Assembly: GCA_017543595.1 (NCBI GenBank)
Contig: JAFYFU010000097.1
Location: 1-55,706 of the forward strand
DNA: 55,706 bases
Origin: Ruminococcus sp.
GTDB lineage: Bacteria; Bacillota; Clostridia; Oscillospirales; Ruminococcaceae
Reading direction: 5' to 3'
The notes under the pieces: model-generated
Told to the model about the DNA's origin: nothing
Databases searched by the model: none
What the model saw: the letters and a program-made list of their open reading frames with translations, nothing else
Program-made: the position numbers and the translations under genes
In this document: positions 41,550 to 51,409 of the stretch, piece by piece
Numbering within the stretch: position 1 is the stretch's first letter
Layout of the letters: each line of letters starts with the position of its first letter

Positions 41550-42876
41550 CTGCTATCACCTCTCCTATCAAGTCATAATCAAGCGTGTCCGTAATCTTTA
41601 TCTTTACATATTCACCGACTTTCAGCGGTCTTTCGGACGTAAAGAAAACTTTTCCGTCTATGTCGGGGGCATCATTGGGAGTTCTTCCGAAATAACATTC
41701 TCCGAAACGGTCAAAGCCCTCAACTACCGCTTCAAGTTCCTCACCTAAAAGTTTTTCGTTGTTTTCCGCACTTATGAGCATTTGCTGCTGCATTATTATA
41801 TCCGCACGGTGGGAGGCTGTTTCCTCGTCAATCTGTTCGGGGAAATCATATGCCTTAGTACCTTCCTCACGGGAATACGCAAAACAGCCCAGCCTGTCAA
41901 AACGCACTCTTTTTACAAATTCGGCAAGAGAATTGAATTGTTCCTGAGTTTCTCCGGGGAATCCCGTTATGAGAGTTGTTCGCAGGACAACATTCGGAAT
42001 TTTCTCTCTTATATGCTTAAAGAGGTTTTCGAGTTTCCCCTCATCGCCCCAGCGTTTCATACGGCTCAGAATATCCCCGTCACTGTGCTGTATCGGAATT
42101 TCGAGATATTTTACGAGTTTTTCCTCGGACGCAATTGTTTCGAGGAGTTTGTCCGTTATTCTTTCGGGGTAGCAATAGAGAGTTCTTATCCATTTAAGTT
42201 TTTCTATTTTGCAGAGCTGTCTTAAAAGTTCGGGGAGTTTTGATTCTCCGTACAAATCTTCTCCGTACTGTGAAGTATCCTGTGCTATAACGACAAGTTC
42301 GGTAACACCGTTTTCCGCAAGCCACTCAGCCTCTTTTACAAGTTCCTCAATGGGTGTACTTCTGAATTTCCCTCTTATCTGCGGTATAGCGCAGTAAGTA
42401 CAGCAGTTTGAACAGCCCTCCGCTGCTTTGAGGTATGAGAAAAACGGCAAGGTTGAAATTATTCTTTCTCCCGTCATTTCTGCGCTGAGTTTCGGTGCAA
42501 AGTTTATATATCTTTCATCTGCTGTTACATGATTTATAATATCAACTATATCCTTGTTGTTTCCTATACCGATTACCGCATCGGCTTCGGGAAAGAGTTC
42601 CGCTGTTTCTTCCTTATAGCGTTCGGAAAGACAGCCTGTGACTATTATTTTCTTGATTGTTCCCTCGGCTTTGAGTTTTCCGAGTTCAAGAATAGTTTCG
42701 ATAGCTTCTTCCTTTGCTGACTTTATAAATCCGCAGGTATTGACTACCACGATATCGGCAAGTCCCGCATCTGTTACAAGCTCATATCCGTTTTTTCTGA
42801 GCTTATACAACATTCTTTCCGAATCAACAAGATTTTTTGAACAGCCAAGCGATACCATTCCAACTTTTACCGCCAT
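41533..42876 (-). CDS. rimO: Ribosomal protein S12 methylthiotransferase RimO
   Basis: 447 residues from ATG 42876 with GGAGG upstream. Radical SAM enzyme adding a methylthio group to Asp89 of ribosomal protein S12. The N-terminal cluster ligands are Cys12 (SLGCSKNLVDSE), Cys48 (VVNTCGF) and Cys82 (VTGCLSERY). The radical SAM CxxxCxxC is Cys155-Cys159-Cys162 in EGCSNCCTYCAIPQIRGK. A C-terminal TRAM domain ends the protein. The SLGCSKNLVDSE form with EE-free CAIP context separates RimO from MiaB. Confidence 0.95.
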   Translation of the reverse strand: MAVKVGMVSLGCSKNLVDSERMLYKLRKNGYELVTDAGLADIVVVNTCGFIKSAKEEAIETILELGKLKAEGTIKKIIVTGCLSERYKEETAELFPEADAVIGIGNNKDIVDIINHVTADERYINFAPKLSAEMTGERIISTLPFFSYLKAAEGCSNCCTYCAIPQIRGKFRSTPIEELVKEAEWLAENGVTELVVIAQDTSQYGEDLYGESKLPELLRQLCKIEKLKWIRTLYCYPERITDKLLETIASEEKLVKYLEIPIQHSDGDILSRMKRWGDEGKLENLFKHIREKIPNVVLRTTLITGFPGETQEQFNSLAEFVKRVRFDRLGCFAYSREEGTKAYDFPEQIDEETASHRADIIMQQQMLISAENNEKLLGEELEAVVEGFDRFGECYFGRTPNDAPDIDGKVFFTSERPLKVGEYVKIKITDTLDYDLIGEVIADESAE

Positions 42877-42880
42877 TTTT

Positions 42881-43510
42881 CTAATCCTCCGATAAATCTG
42901 CATTTTCAAAATATTCTCTTACCGCACGGTTTATATCGTCAAAGCTGTAACCGTACCTGAAAAGAATACCCTTTAATTTTTCAATTTCTTTTCTGTCGTT
43001 TCTGTCCCTGAGATGCCTGCAATATTTGCTTTCTATGAGATACACAAGATTTTCGTAAAACGTGTAGTCCGAAAGTACGCTTTCGGCGGTATCCTCATCA
43101 ATGCCTTTCAGCATTATTTCTTTTTTGGCACGTTTATACCCGTATTTTTTTGATTCAACGTAACGCCTTGCAAGCTTTTCGGCATAACGTCTGTCGTTGA
43201 TTATATCCGCCCCTGCGAGCTTTCTGACCACATCAAGGCATAACTTTTCGCTTTTATAGGTTTTCATCAGCTTTTCATATATTTCTTCCGCCGAATAGTC
43301 ACGGTAATCAAGACAGTAAAGGGAATACTGATAAGCCCTGCGGAAATTTGATGCATATATTATTTTCCTGAGCTGTTCACGGTCAAGCTTCATTCCCTTT
43401 TCTATCCCGAAATCCGTTATTATGTCAATGTGAAGATATATTTTACGCTGATTATCCGTTTCGACTTCGTAAGTAGTGCCTTTATATTTTTTTAAACCTG
43501 TTATCTCCAT
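42881..43510 (-). CDS. recX: Regulatory protein RecX
   Basis: 209 residues, overlapping the recA stop by one base (TAATG). RecX binds RecA filaments and limits their growth. Three-helix RecX repeats are visible: YCLDYRDYSAEEIYEKLMKT, INDRRYAEKLARRYVESKKY followed by GYKRAKKEIMLKGIDEDT, and KLKGILFRYGYSFDDINRAV. An N-terminal beta-rich extension of about 60 residues precedes them, as in many Clostridia. The gene ends in TAG. Confidence 0.93.
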   Translation of the reverse strand: MEITGLKKYKGTTYEVETDNQRKIYLHIDIITDFGIEKGMKLDREQLRKIIYASNFRRAYQYSLYCLDYRDYSAEEIYEKLMKTYKSEKLCLDVVRKLAGADIINDRRYAEKLARRYVESKKYGYKRAKKEIMLKGIDEDTAESVLSDYTFYENLVYLIESKYCRHLRDRNDRKEIEKLKGILFRYGYSFDDINRAVREYFENADLSED

Positions 43511-44712
43511 TATTCTTCGGCAGGTGTAAATTCTTCAAAGTCCTCATCATCTGCATTTGCGATGATATCTTCATTGATTGTATCAACATCTTCCTCTGTG
43601 CTTTCAGCAGCTTCTGCGGCAGCCTGTGCAGCCTTGCCCTTTACTTTCTTGTCTTTTTTCTTTGTGGAATTTGCGACAACTTCATCTTTGCGGGCGAGTA
43701 TCTGTTCTTCGATTTCCTTCATGAGTTCGGGGTCATTTTTAAGGAGTTCCTTTACATTGTCCCTGCCCTGTCCGAGTTTCTTGTCATTGTAGCTGAACCA
43801 CGAACCGCCTTTTTTGATTATTTCGAGGTCTGTTGCGATGTCGAGGATTTCTCCCGTCCTTGAAATACCTGTTCCGTACATCATATCGAAATGTGCCTCT
43901 TTGAAGGGCGGAGCAACTTTATTTTTAACGACTTTGCATTTTGTTTCCGCACCGATTATCATATTACCGTCTTTTATGACTTCTCCCTTGCGGACTTCTA
44001 TACGTACAGACGCATAGAATTTCAATGCTCTGCCTCCGGGGGTAGTTTCGGGGTTTCCGTACATTACGCCTATCTTTTCACGAACCTGATTTATGAATAT
44101 GGCAACGCAGTTTGACTTTGAAATTGCGGCTGTAAGTTTTCTCATAGCCTGTGACATAAGTCTTGCAAGCTGTCCTACATGGAGGTCGCCCATTTCGCCG
44201 TCTATTTCCGCACGGGTAGTCATGGCAGCTATTGAGTCAAGAACTATAACATCTATTGCCCCTGAACGTATAAGGGCTTCTGCTATTTCGAGAGCCTGTT
44301 CACCGCTGTCGGGCTGTGAAACAAGGAGATTGTCTATATTTACTCCGAGAGCGTCTGCATATGTGGGGTCAAGGGCGTGTTCCACGTCTATAAATGCAGC
44401 TTCTCCGCCCATTCTCTGCGCCTGTGCGATAACTGAAAGCGCAACGGTTGTTTTACCCGAACTTTCAGGTCCGTAGATTTCAATTATTCTTCCTCTCGGC
44501 ACACCGCCTATTCCGAGAGCCATATCGAGAGTCATTGAACCTGTGGGGATAGCGTCTACTTTAAGGGTCTGTGTCTGACCGAGGCGCATAACCGCACCTG
44601 CTCCGTATTTTTTCTCTATCTGTTTGAGTGCGCCTTCAAGGGCAGCTTTTCTGTCCTCTTTTGTTGTGATTCTGGTTACGGGTTCTTTTTTTGCGAGTTC
44701 TTTCTTTGCCAT
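43510..44712 (-). CDS. recA: Recombinase RecA
   Basis: 400 residues, with an acidic/lysine tail about 50 residues longer than the E. coli form. It binds single-stranded DNA, pairs homologous strands and triggers the SOS response. Walker A GPESSGKT is at 81-88; [20 protein letters not shown] and [20 protein letters not shown] (loop regions) and the [11 protein letters not shown] segment are intact. It lies 3 bases after prmC, inside a long operon, and no GAAC-N4-GTTC LexA-type box or own promoter is visible directly upstream. Confidence 0.98.
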   Translation of the reverse strand: MAKKELAKKEPVTRITTKEDRKAALEGALKQIEKKYGAGAVMRLGQTQTLKVDAIPTGSMTLDMALGIGGVPRGRIIEIYGPESSGKTTVALSVIAQAQRMGGEAAFIDVEHALDPTYADALGVNIDNLLVSQPDSGEQALEIAEALIRSGAIDVIVLDSIAAMTTRAEIDGEMGDLHVGQLARLMSQAMRKLTAAISKSNCVAIFINQVREKIGVMYGNPETTPGGRALKFYASVRIEVRKGEVIKDGNMIIGAETKCKVVKNKVAPPFKEAHFDMMYGTGISRTGEILDIATDLEIIKKGGSWFSYNDKKLGQGRDNVKELLKNDPELMKEIEEQILARKDEVVANSTKKKDKKVKGKAAQAAAEAAESTEEDVDTINEDIIANADDEDFEEFTPAEE

Positions 44713-44715
44713 TTT

Positions 44716-45579
44716 TTAATCCTCCTGTTTAATAGGCTTCTGTGCTGTGACTGTACGGATAATTCCCGCAAGGTCACGGGTTAATTTTATATTTTCAAAT
44801 TTATTTTCAACAAGTATATTTTTGACATCTTCGTGCTGGTCATATCCGAACTCATAGCAAAGATATCCGCCTTTTTTAAGGCATTTTTTCCACTGTGCGG
44901 TTATTTCCCTGTAAAAACTCAGTCCGTCCGCACCTCCGAAAAGAGCAAGTTCGGGTTCAAAAGTTACTTCCTTTTGCAGGGTGTCCATATCCTCCTGCGT
45001 GAGATAAGGCGGATTGCAGACTATTATATCAATATCTTTCAGATTTTCGGTAAATTCAGGGTCTATCACATTGGAATTTATTATATTTATGTCAGCGTTA
45101 TTCAAAGCTGAATTTTGCTTTATTATATCAACAGCTTTCTGTGATATCTCAACGGCATACACTTCCGCCGAGGGGATTTCTTTTTTAAGGGTAACGGCTA
45201 TACAGCCGCTTCCGCTGCAAAGGTCATATATTACGGGAGAAATTTTTCCCTCTTTTCGGCAGATTTCAAGGACATTTTCCACAAGCACCTCCGTATCGGG
45301 ACGGGGTATAAGCACATCAGGCGATATCCTGAAATTATAGCCGTAAAATTCCCATTTGCCGAGTATATACTGCAAAGGATAGCCTTCACTGCGTTTTTTT
45401 ACATATTCCCTTATAGTTTTTTCATTTTCCTGAGATACCGCCTCCATAGGTCTGAAAAGCGGATTTTTTTCATCAAATATATCCTGAAATATGCAGAGCG
45501 TATCAAATTCGGCATTGGGGTTGCCGTAATTTTTCAGCATATCGGCACATTCGTTATAAAGTTCCTTTCGGCTTACCAC
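44716..45579 (-). CDS. prmC: Peptide chain release factor N5-glutamine methyltransferase PrmC
   Basis: 287 residues from GTG 45579 (GGAGGAGG upstream), overlapping the DUF1385 gene by 7 bases. Methylates the GGQ glutamine of release factors RF1 and RF2 using SAM. The SAM site is VIYDLCSGSGCIAVTLKKE, and the catalytic NPPY is at 189-192 (IIVCNPPYLTQEDMDTLQ). The N-terminal helical domain has PLQYILGKWEFYG. prfA, its usual partner, is not adjacent; recA follows instead. Confidence 0.95.
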   Translation of the reverse strand: MVSRKELYNECADMLKNYGNPNAEFDTLCIFQDIFDEKNPLFRPMEAVSQENEKTIREYVKKRSEGYPLQYILGKWEFYGYNFRISPDVLIPRPDTEVLVENVLEICRKEGKISPVIYDLCSGSGCIAVTLKKEIPSAEVYAVEISQKAVDIIKQNSALNNADINIINSNVIDPEFTENLKDIDIIVCNPPYLTQEDMDTLQKEVTFEPELALFGGADGLSFYREITAQWKKCLKKGGYLCYEFGYDQHEDVKNILVENKFENIKLTRDLAGIIRTVTAQKPIKQED

Positions 45580-46499
45580 CTGTCCTCCTCCTTGTCTTTC
45601 GGGATACAGGGTTTCATAGCGGCTATTGCTATTTCAATCATGCTGTCATCGGGTTCTTTTGTAGTGATTCTCTGCATGGCAAGTCCCGGGGCTGACAATA
45701 TTCTTGTAAACCAGTTGTCATTGTTTCCCGCAAGCCTTATACACTCATAGGATATGCCAACTACAAACGGAAGCAATACAAGCGATGCAATAACTCTCTG
45801 CCATGTGACCGTAAACGGAACAAAACACATAACCAGTATGCTTACTATAAGCACAATAAATATAAAGCTTGTTCCGCATCTCTTGTGGAATCTTATCTGC
45901 TTTCTGACATTTTCAACAGTCAGGGGAAGTTCTGCTTCGTGGCAGGCTATTGTCTTATGTTCCGCACCGTGATACATATACTGCCTTTTGATATCTTTTG
46001 TAAGGCTTATCAGGTACATATAGGCAACGAAAATTATTATCTTGACTATGCCTTCCAGTACGGAACGGATTATTATTTTTTCTTTTATATCGGGGATAAG
46101 TCCCACAAGATATTTCGGCACGAAAAGAAACAGTCCAAGTGCAAGCACAACGCCTATAACCGAACCTATAAGCATTACAACATCAATAAAGGAATCTCCG
46201 CCTGCCTCCTCCTTATCTTCTTCCGTTATCTGCTTGTCAGCCGATTTCATCATGTATTTGTAGCCCTTTACAAGAGATACCACAAAATTGCAGCAGCCTC
46301 TTACAAGGGGAGTTTTCTTATACCACGGGGCATTTTTTCCGTTATGCTCCTCCCATGTTTCAACGTCAATACTGCCGTCAGGCAGTCGGCAAGCCATAGC
46401 TCCCGTATTCGGTCCAAGCATCATTATTCCCTCAATGAGAGCCTGTCCGCCTATTTTTGACTTGAATTTTTCGGCACTTCCTGTATTATTACTGCCCAT
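45573..46499 (-). CDS. DUF1385 integral membrane protein
   Basis: 308 residues. The N-terminal soluble part has IGGQALIEGIMMLGPNTGAM, the hallmark of the family, followed by four membrane helices and the motif MYHGAEHKTIACHEAELPLT with paired His/Glu residues that could bind metal. The segment FHKRCGTSFIFIVLIVSILV is also typical. Function is unknown; it very often sits directly before prmC and prfA in Firmicutes, as with prmC here. A charged insertion (ADKQITEEDKEEAGGDS) lies between the first segments. Confidence 0.92.
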   Translation of the reverse strand: MGSNNTGSAEKFKSKIGGQALIEGIMMLGPNTGAMACRLPDGSIDVETWEEHNGKNAPWYKKTPLVRGCCNFVVSLVKGYKYMMKSADKQITEEDKEEAGGDSFIDVVMLIGSVIGVVLALGLFLFVPKYLVGLIPDIKEKIIIRSVLEGIVKIIIFVAYMYLISLTKDIKRQYMYHGAEHKTIACHEAELPLTVENVRKQIRFHKRCGTSFIFIVLIVSILVMCFVPFTVTWQRVIASLVLLPFVVGISYECIRLAGNNDNWFTRILSAPGLAMQRITTKEPDDSMIEIAIAAMKPCIPKDKEEDRW

Positions 46500-46517
46500 T
46501 GTATACCTCTTTTCAGA

Positions 46518-47924
46518 TTAAATATTATCTTTTGCGGGGAGCGATATTGTAACAGTTGTTCCAAGACCCTCGCCCTGACTTGTTATATCAAGTTTTCCGC
46601 CGTGCATTGAAACTATTTCATCGGCAACGGCAAGACCTATTCCCGAACCTCTCCTCGTATGATTTGCCTTGTAGAATTTTGTTTTTACTTTTGACAAATC
46701 GGATTTCTTTATTCCGACACCCGTATCGGTAACGGAAACAACTATATTTCCGTCACGTTCAAAAGCCTTTATTGTGACCGTATCCCCCGGCGAGGAATAT
46801 TTCACGGCATTGTCAATTACATTGATAAACACCTGTCTTATGCGGTTTTTGTCGCCGTAGACAAAGGGGAGCATTTCGGGTTCTTCATAGATGATTCGTT
46901 TAGTTTCCTTTTTGGCTTTTTCGCTGTAAATCAGAACAGCATCTCCGAGTTCCGCAAGTATATCCATAGTTGCGCTTTGAAGTGTGAAATGTCCGTTCTG
47001 CATACGGGAAAAGTCAAGGAGTTCCTCAACCATTTGTGATAGTCTTTCTGTTTCGTTTACGATAACCCTGACACCTTTTTTCATAGTTTCGGGACTGCCT
47101 CCGCCGTCTATCATGAGAGTTTCAGCCCAGCCCTTTATAGCTGTGAGAGGAGTTCTCAGCTCATGCGAAACGGAAGATATAAATTCATTTTTCATAGCCT
47201 CCGCAGTTGACAATTCGTCAGCCATATGATTTATAGCCGTGCATAGTTCTCCTATTTCGTCATCGCTGTTGTTTTCGATTCTCACGGAAAAATCTCCCAT
47301 TGCAAATTTCCTTGCTATGGAGCTTATCTGGCGTATCGGCTTTACTATTGAGCCTGCGAAATAAAGACCCGTTATTATAATTATCAATATAATAGCAGTG
47401 CATATTATTGTTATCATCAGGATATAGCCCTGAATTGTATTGTCTATTTCCGTGAGGCTTGTAACCATGCGTACCGCACTGTATTCTCCGTTTAATGACG
47501 ATATGGGCATTGATACCGCAAGGATTTTCTCACCGCCTGTGAGAGTTCCCGTATACGAACCCTCGCCCTCCTCCATAGCTTCTTCATAGTCGGGCATGGG
47601 TGCATCTTCATCTGGGGAAAATCCCGATGATGTAAGAACAACTCTGCCCTTTGAATTTATCGCCATGAGTTCTATCTTGTCCTTTTCGTTGAAGGTTTCA
47701 AGCATATTACGCATTTCCGCCGAAAAACTCGCAGAACTATCCTGAGAATGTATACTCAGTACGCTTGTTACGGCATTTATCTTTGAGATTATATACTGCT
47801 TTGCGGAACTGTAAAAATAACTCTGTACTGCGTAGATAACTACCATTTCGATTACAAGGAGAGCAAGAATTATAACACCGAGATTATTGAATATCCAGCG
47901 TTTGGTTATACTTTTTTTAGCCAT
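46518..47924 (-). CDS. HAMP-containing sensor histidine kinase
   Basis: 468 residues; its ATG overlaps the stop of the regulator gene (TAATG). Membrane helices at about 15-36 and 166-190 flank an extracellular sensor of roughly 130 residues rich in acidic residues (DEDAPMPDYEEAMEEGEG). HAMP about 190-240, phospho-acceptor His254 (ISSVSHELRTPLTAIKGW), N box NVIDNAVKY, G boxes VTDTGVGIKK and RGSGIGLAVADEIV. Signal unknown. A lipoprotein upstream in the operon could take part in sensing (inference). Confidence 0.95.
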   Translation of the reverse strand: MAKKSITKRWIFNNLGVIILALLVIEMVVIYAVQSYFYSSAKQYIISKINAVTSVLSIHSQDSSASFSAEMRNMLETFNEKDKIELMAINSKGRVVLTSSGFSPDEDAPMPDYEEAMEEGEGSYTGTLTGGEKILAVSMPISSLNGEYSAVRMVTSLTEIDNTIQGYILMITIICTAIILIIIITGLYFAGSIVKPIRQISSIARKFAMGDFSVRIENNSDDEIGELCTAINHMADELSTAEAMKNEFISSVSHELRTPLTAIKGWAETLMIDGGGSPETMKKGVRVIVNETERLSQMVEELLDFSRMQNGHFTLQSATMDILAELGDAVLIYSEKAKKETKRIIYEEPEMLPFVYGDKNRIRQVFINVIDNAVKYSSPGDTVTIKAFERDGNIVVSVTDTGVGIKKSDLSKVKTKFYKANHTRRGSGIGLAVADEIVSMHGGKLDITSQGEGLGTTVTISLPAKDNI

Positions 47925-48625
47925 TACTGAACGTCATTCCATTTGTAGCCGTAGCCCCATATTGTTATGATATATTTCGGGCTTGACGGTTCTTCCTCAA
48001 TTTTCATTCTTATTCTTCTGATATTTACATCAACTATCTTGTCATCACCGTAATAGCTTTCGCCCCATATGTGATTGAGTATGCTTGCACGGTCAAGGGC
48101 TGTGTTCTTGTTGTTCATGAAAAATTCAAGTATCTGGTATTCAACCTGTGTAAGTTCTATCGGCACGCCGTTTTTTGTAACGGTACGGCTTTTGAGATTC
48201 AGAACAAAAGGTCCGCTTTCAATTACAGACTGTTTTTCATTCTTGATAAAACTCATACACACACGCCTGTATATTGCGTCAACTCTTGCGGTAAGCTCCG
48301 AGGGGGAAAAGGGTTTTGTTATATAGTCGTCCGCACCTATCATAAGTCCGCTTACCTTGTCCATTTCCTGAGTTTTTGCGGTCAGCATGATAATTCCTAT
48401 TGTGGAACTCTTTTCACGGATTTTCTTGCATACTGTGAAACCGTCTATTCCGGGCATCATTATGTCAAGAAGAACAACGTCAAAATTTCCTCTCTCTGTC
48501 TCGAAAGTTTTCAGCGCAGCCTCTCCGCAGTTTACGTCAACAACGTCATAGCCCGCACGTTTAAGGTTGATGACAACAAATTCTCTTATTGTGTCCTCAT
48601 CTTCGCATATAAGTATGCGTTTCAT
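47924..48625 (-). CDS. OmpR/PhoB-family response regulator
   Basis: 233 residues from ATG 48625 (AAAGGAGTGA upstream); a GTG nine bases earlier belongs to the ribosome site. Receiver: acidic pocket ED near residue 8-11, phospho-acceptor Asp54 in VVLLDIMMPGIDGFTV, and LTAKTQE. Winged helix: LTQVEYQILEFFMNNKNTAL and DDKIVDVNIRRIRMKI. Partner of the kinase immediately downstream. No promoter is seen in the 13-base gap to the lipoprotein gene. Confidence 0.95.
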   Translation of the reverse strand: MKRILICEDEDTIREFVVINLKRAGYDVVDVNCGEAALKTFETERGNFDVVLLDIMMPGIDGFTVCKKIREKSSTIGIIMLTAKTQEMDKVSGLMIGADDYITKPFSPSELTARVDAIYRRVCMSFIKNEKQSVIESGPFVLNLKSRTVTKNGVPIELTQVEYQILEFFMNNKNTALDRASILNHIWGESYYGDDKIVDVNIRRIRMKIEEEPSSPKYIITIWGYGYKWNDVQ

Positions 48626-48638
48626 AAAATTCACTCCT

Positions 48639-49949
48639 TTATTTATATTTAAAACCTATTGCAACGTCACCCTCTGTTATGGAAAGTCCGTCAGAATTTT
48701 CCGTATAGGGCGGTATATAGGCAAGATATGAAAAATCTCCCTTTGTGTGAAGAAGCATATAGCCTGTTGAAATTCTGTCTCCTGCCGATGCCGAATCCTC
48801 TGCAACAAATATTCTCATAAGTTCCCTGCCTGCCTGATTGTTTTCGTTAAGGGCGCAGAATACAAGTTCATCATTTATCGCATCACGCTTTACTGTAACT
48901 TTATTATGCCATTTTTCGGGGAAAATAAATATATATCCGTTCTGTACGCTGTAATAGGAAGTATATTTTCTTTCTTTTTTCTCATTTTCGTTTATGAATA
49001 TCCAGTTTGTGAGTTTAAGCTGTTCGCTTTCGGAAACTTCCTCATATCCCGGAGCGATTGTCTGCACGGGTATTTCAAGCGAACCGTCACTGTCTATGTC
49101 AAACGAATTACAGCCTGCCGAACGCAGAGTTTCAAGGGATTCCTGCGGTTCTTTGAAAATTTTCTTTATTCCCGAACCGTCCATATATATTATATCCGTC
49201 TGCAACATTCCCGCACCCGATGCGGCATCTATGTAAAGTCCCGTATTGCCGTTTATATTTCCGTAGTTAAGGCTGTCAAACTCCGTAAAACTTCCGCTGA
49301 GTTCGGCACTGTACTTGTGATATTTTCCCTCTGCATCAAGTTTGTAAGCCTCCGCAACGGCAGGACTGCCCGACGATACACCCGCAAGGACAAGAAATTC
49401 ATTTGTTTCGTCTTTGTCAAGGTCTGTAACATCTATGAAAGAATATGGTTCAATAAAGGTTCTTTCTATTATGCCGTTGTTGTAATTGTATATGGAAACA
49501 TTTTTTTCCGAACGGTTTATAAGGCTGCTGCCGATTATAAGATTTATTCTTTCATTTTCACCGAGCTGAGATATTATTACTTTTTCTATTTCTGTTCCGT
49601 CTGCGGAAGTATCGCACACGGAACGCCATTTATCCCCGTCCTTGTCGAGAATATTTATTCTAAGGGTATTTTCCTCCACGGCAAGGCTTGTCTTTTCATA
49701 GAATACTATTGCTTCATTTCCACCGTCACCGTCTATATCCTCCACTATGAATGCGGAGAGATATTTTCCCGATTTCGGATATTTAAGGCTTATTGAAGTT
49801 CCTGCCGCATCTGTAAGTGCATTGTATATCTGTTCCTGTTCAACACTCAGTTTCGGCGGTGACATGAGAGTATCTATGCTTGCACTGAATGAACAGCCCG
49901 TCAGGATAAACACCGTAAAAGCAAGGGATAATATTTTAAAAGCTTTCAT
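48639..49949 (-). CDS. Lipoprotein with DxDxDG-type repeats
   Basis: 436 residues with a lipobox LTGC at residues 16-19, so the mature protein would be attached to the outer face of the membrane. Three short acidic motifs repeat at intervals: VEDIDGDGGNEAIVF, VTDLDKDETNEFLVL and SFDIDSDGSLEIPV. They resemble calcium-binding loops of FG-GAP/VCBS propeller proteins, so a beta-propeller fold is likely. Function unknown. It sits 13 bases upstream of the response regulator/kinase pair and 11 bases after citrate synthase, suggesting a role in sensing or in envelope biology. Confidence 0.82.
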   Translation of the reverse strand: MKAFKILSLAFTVFILTGCSFSASIDTLMSPPKLSVEQEQIYNALTDAAGTSISLKYPKSGKYLSAFIVEDIDGDGGNEAIVFYEKTSLAVEENTLRINILDKDGDKWRSVCDTSADGTEIEKVIISQLGENERINLIIGSSLINRSEKNVSIYNYNNGIIERTFIEPYSFIDVTDLDKDETNEFLVLAGVSSGSPAVAEAYKLDAEGKYHKYSAELSGSFTEFDSLNYGNINGNTGLYIDAASGAGMLQTDIIYMDGSGIKKIFKEPQESLETLRSAGCNSFDIDSDGSLEIPVQTIAPGYEEVSESEQLKLTNWIFINENEKKERKYTSYYSVQNGYIFIFPEKWHNKVTVKRDAINDELVFCALNENNQAGRELMRIFVAEDSASAGDRISTGYMLLHTKGDFSYLAYIPPYTENSDGLSITEGDVAIGFKYK

Positions 49950-49960
49950 TGTAAAAATAA

Positions 49961-51319
49961 TTACTCTCTGTTTTCAAGTTTCACATACTCACGCTCTTTT
50001 GCAATTGCCTTGTATGCAGGGCGGATAATCCTGCTGCTTGTGAGTATTTCTTCCATTCTGTGAGCTGACCAGCCTGCCATTCTTGCAACTGCGAAAAGCG
50101 GTGTGAATAATTCTTCGGGGATTCCCAACATTCTGTATACAAGTCCCGAATACATATCAACATTCGCACACATAGTCTTTTCACTGCCTTTTACTTCCTT
50201 GAAAATTTCAGGGGTAAGGCGTTCAATAGTTGCGAGGAGTTTAAATTCCGCCTCTATTTCTTTGCCTGCCGCAAGTTCAAAGGCTTTCTTTTTGAGTATT
50301 ACTGCACGGGGGTCGGAAATCGTATAGACAGCATGACCCATTCCGTAAATAAGTCCCGAACGGTCATTTGCTTCCTTGCGGATAACTTTTCTCATATAAT
50401 CCGCTACTTCGCCTTCGTTTTCCCAGTGCTTTATATTTTCCTTGAAATTGTCAAGCATATGTATTACTTGAAGGTTTGCTCCGCCGTGGCGAGGTCCTTT
50501 AAGCGAACATATTGCGGAAGAATATGCGGAATACGGGTCTGTTCCCGATGATGTAAGCACACGGCAGGTAAATGTTGAATTGTTTCCTCCGCCGTGTTCG
50601 GCTTGGAGCATGAGCAGTCTGTCAAGCATCTGTGCCTCATCTTTGGTATATTTTCTGTCGGGGCGCAGAAGTGAAAGTATGCACTGTGCGGTATTTTCCT
50701 CATATCTTATGGGGTGCATTATCATGCTTTTATTATCAAACGAACGCCTTTTGACCTGATAAGCGTTTGACATTATAACGGGAAGCTTTGATATAAGGCT
50801 TACAGCCGTTTTCATTTCATATTCAAGACTTTTTGTCTCACATTCGTCATCATATGAATACAATGCAAGGACGGAACGTGCAAGCTTGTTCATGATATTC
50901 TTTGACGGGGCTTTTAGTATCATGTCCTCAACAAATCCATCGGGCAAATCCCTCATAAGGGATATATGTGTGCAGAAAGTCTTTAATTCCTCTCTTGTGG
51001 GGAGATGTCCGAATATCAGAAGAAATACGGTTTCCTCAAAGCCGTATCTGTCTTCTTCCTCAACATTTTCCACAAGGTCATTTACGCTGTATCCTCTGTA
51101 AATAAGCTGTCCGGGAATCGGTTCAACTTCTCCCTCATTGAGTACATAGCCGTGAACGTTGCATATCTTTGTAATGCCTGCAACAACGCCTGTGCCGTCA
51201 CTGTTTCTCAATCCTCTTTTTACATTGTATTTTTCGTAAAGACTTGGATTGACAACCGAATTTTCTTTTATATTATTGCATAAACTTTTAATATCTTCAT
51301 TAAAATCCATTAAATGCAT
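49961..51319 (-). CDS. gltA: Citrate synthase
   Basis: 452 residues from ATG 51319 (AGGAG nine bases upstream; another ATG at 51310). Condenses oxaloacetate and acetyl-CoA into citrate, here most likely for glutamate synthesis in an anaerobe. Family signatures: PGQLIYRGYSVNDLVENV, HGGGNNSTFTCRVLTSSGTD, SLKGPRHGGANLQVIHMLDN and IYGMGHAVYTISDPRAVILK, with the catalytic histidines in RHGGAN and MGHAVY. The N-terminal 50-residue extension is longer than in short-form enzymes. First gene of an apparent 11-gene operon. Confidence 0.95.
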   Translation of the reverse strand: MHLMDFNEDIKSLCNNIKENSVVNPSLYEKYNVKRGLRNSDGTGVVAGITKICNVHGYVLNEGEVEPIPGQLIYRGYSVNDLVENVEEEDRYGFEETVFLLIFGHLPTREELKTFCTHISLMRDLPDGFVEDMILKAPSKNIMNKLARSVLALYSYDDECETKSLEYEMKTAVSLISKLPVIMSNAYQVKRRSFDNKSMIMHPIRYEENTAQCILSLLRPDRKYTKDEAQMLDRLLMLQAEHGGGNNSTFTCRVLTSSGTDPYSAYSSAICSLKGPRHGGANLQVIHMLDNFKENIKHWENEGEVADYMRKVIRKEANDRSGLIYGMGHAVYTISDPRAVILKKKAFELAAGKEIEAEFKLLATIERLTPEIFKEVKGSEKTMCANVDMYSGLVYRMLGIPEELFTPLFAVARMAGWSAHRMEEILTSSRIIRPAYKAIAKEREYVKLENRE

Positions 51320-51352
51320 ATTACCACTCTCCTGATATAATTGCTACTATTA

Positions 51353-51381
51353 ATTATACACCATATTCTGTATTATGTCAA
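51353..51381 (-). promoter_or_regulatory. Promoter of the citrate synthase to DtxR-like operon
   Basis: On the minus strand perfect TTGACA (51381-51376), 17-base spacer, perfect TATAAT (51358-51353), about 30 bases before the start codon. It is the only convincing promoter I see for the 11 genes down to 40561. Confidence 0.82.
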
Positions 51382-51409
51382 ACTATTTTTGAAAACGGAG
51401 GAAAACATA

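Noticed and set aside
44700-44780. SOS box upstream of recA
   Set aside because: No GAAC-N4-GTTC or close variant was found in the sequence before the recA start.
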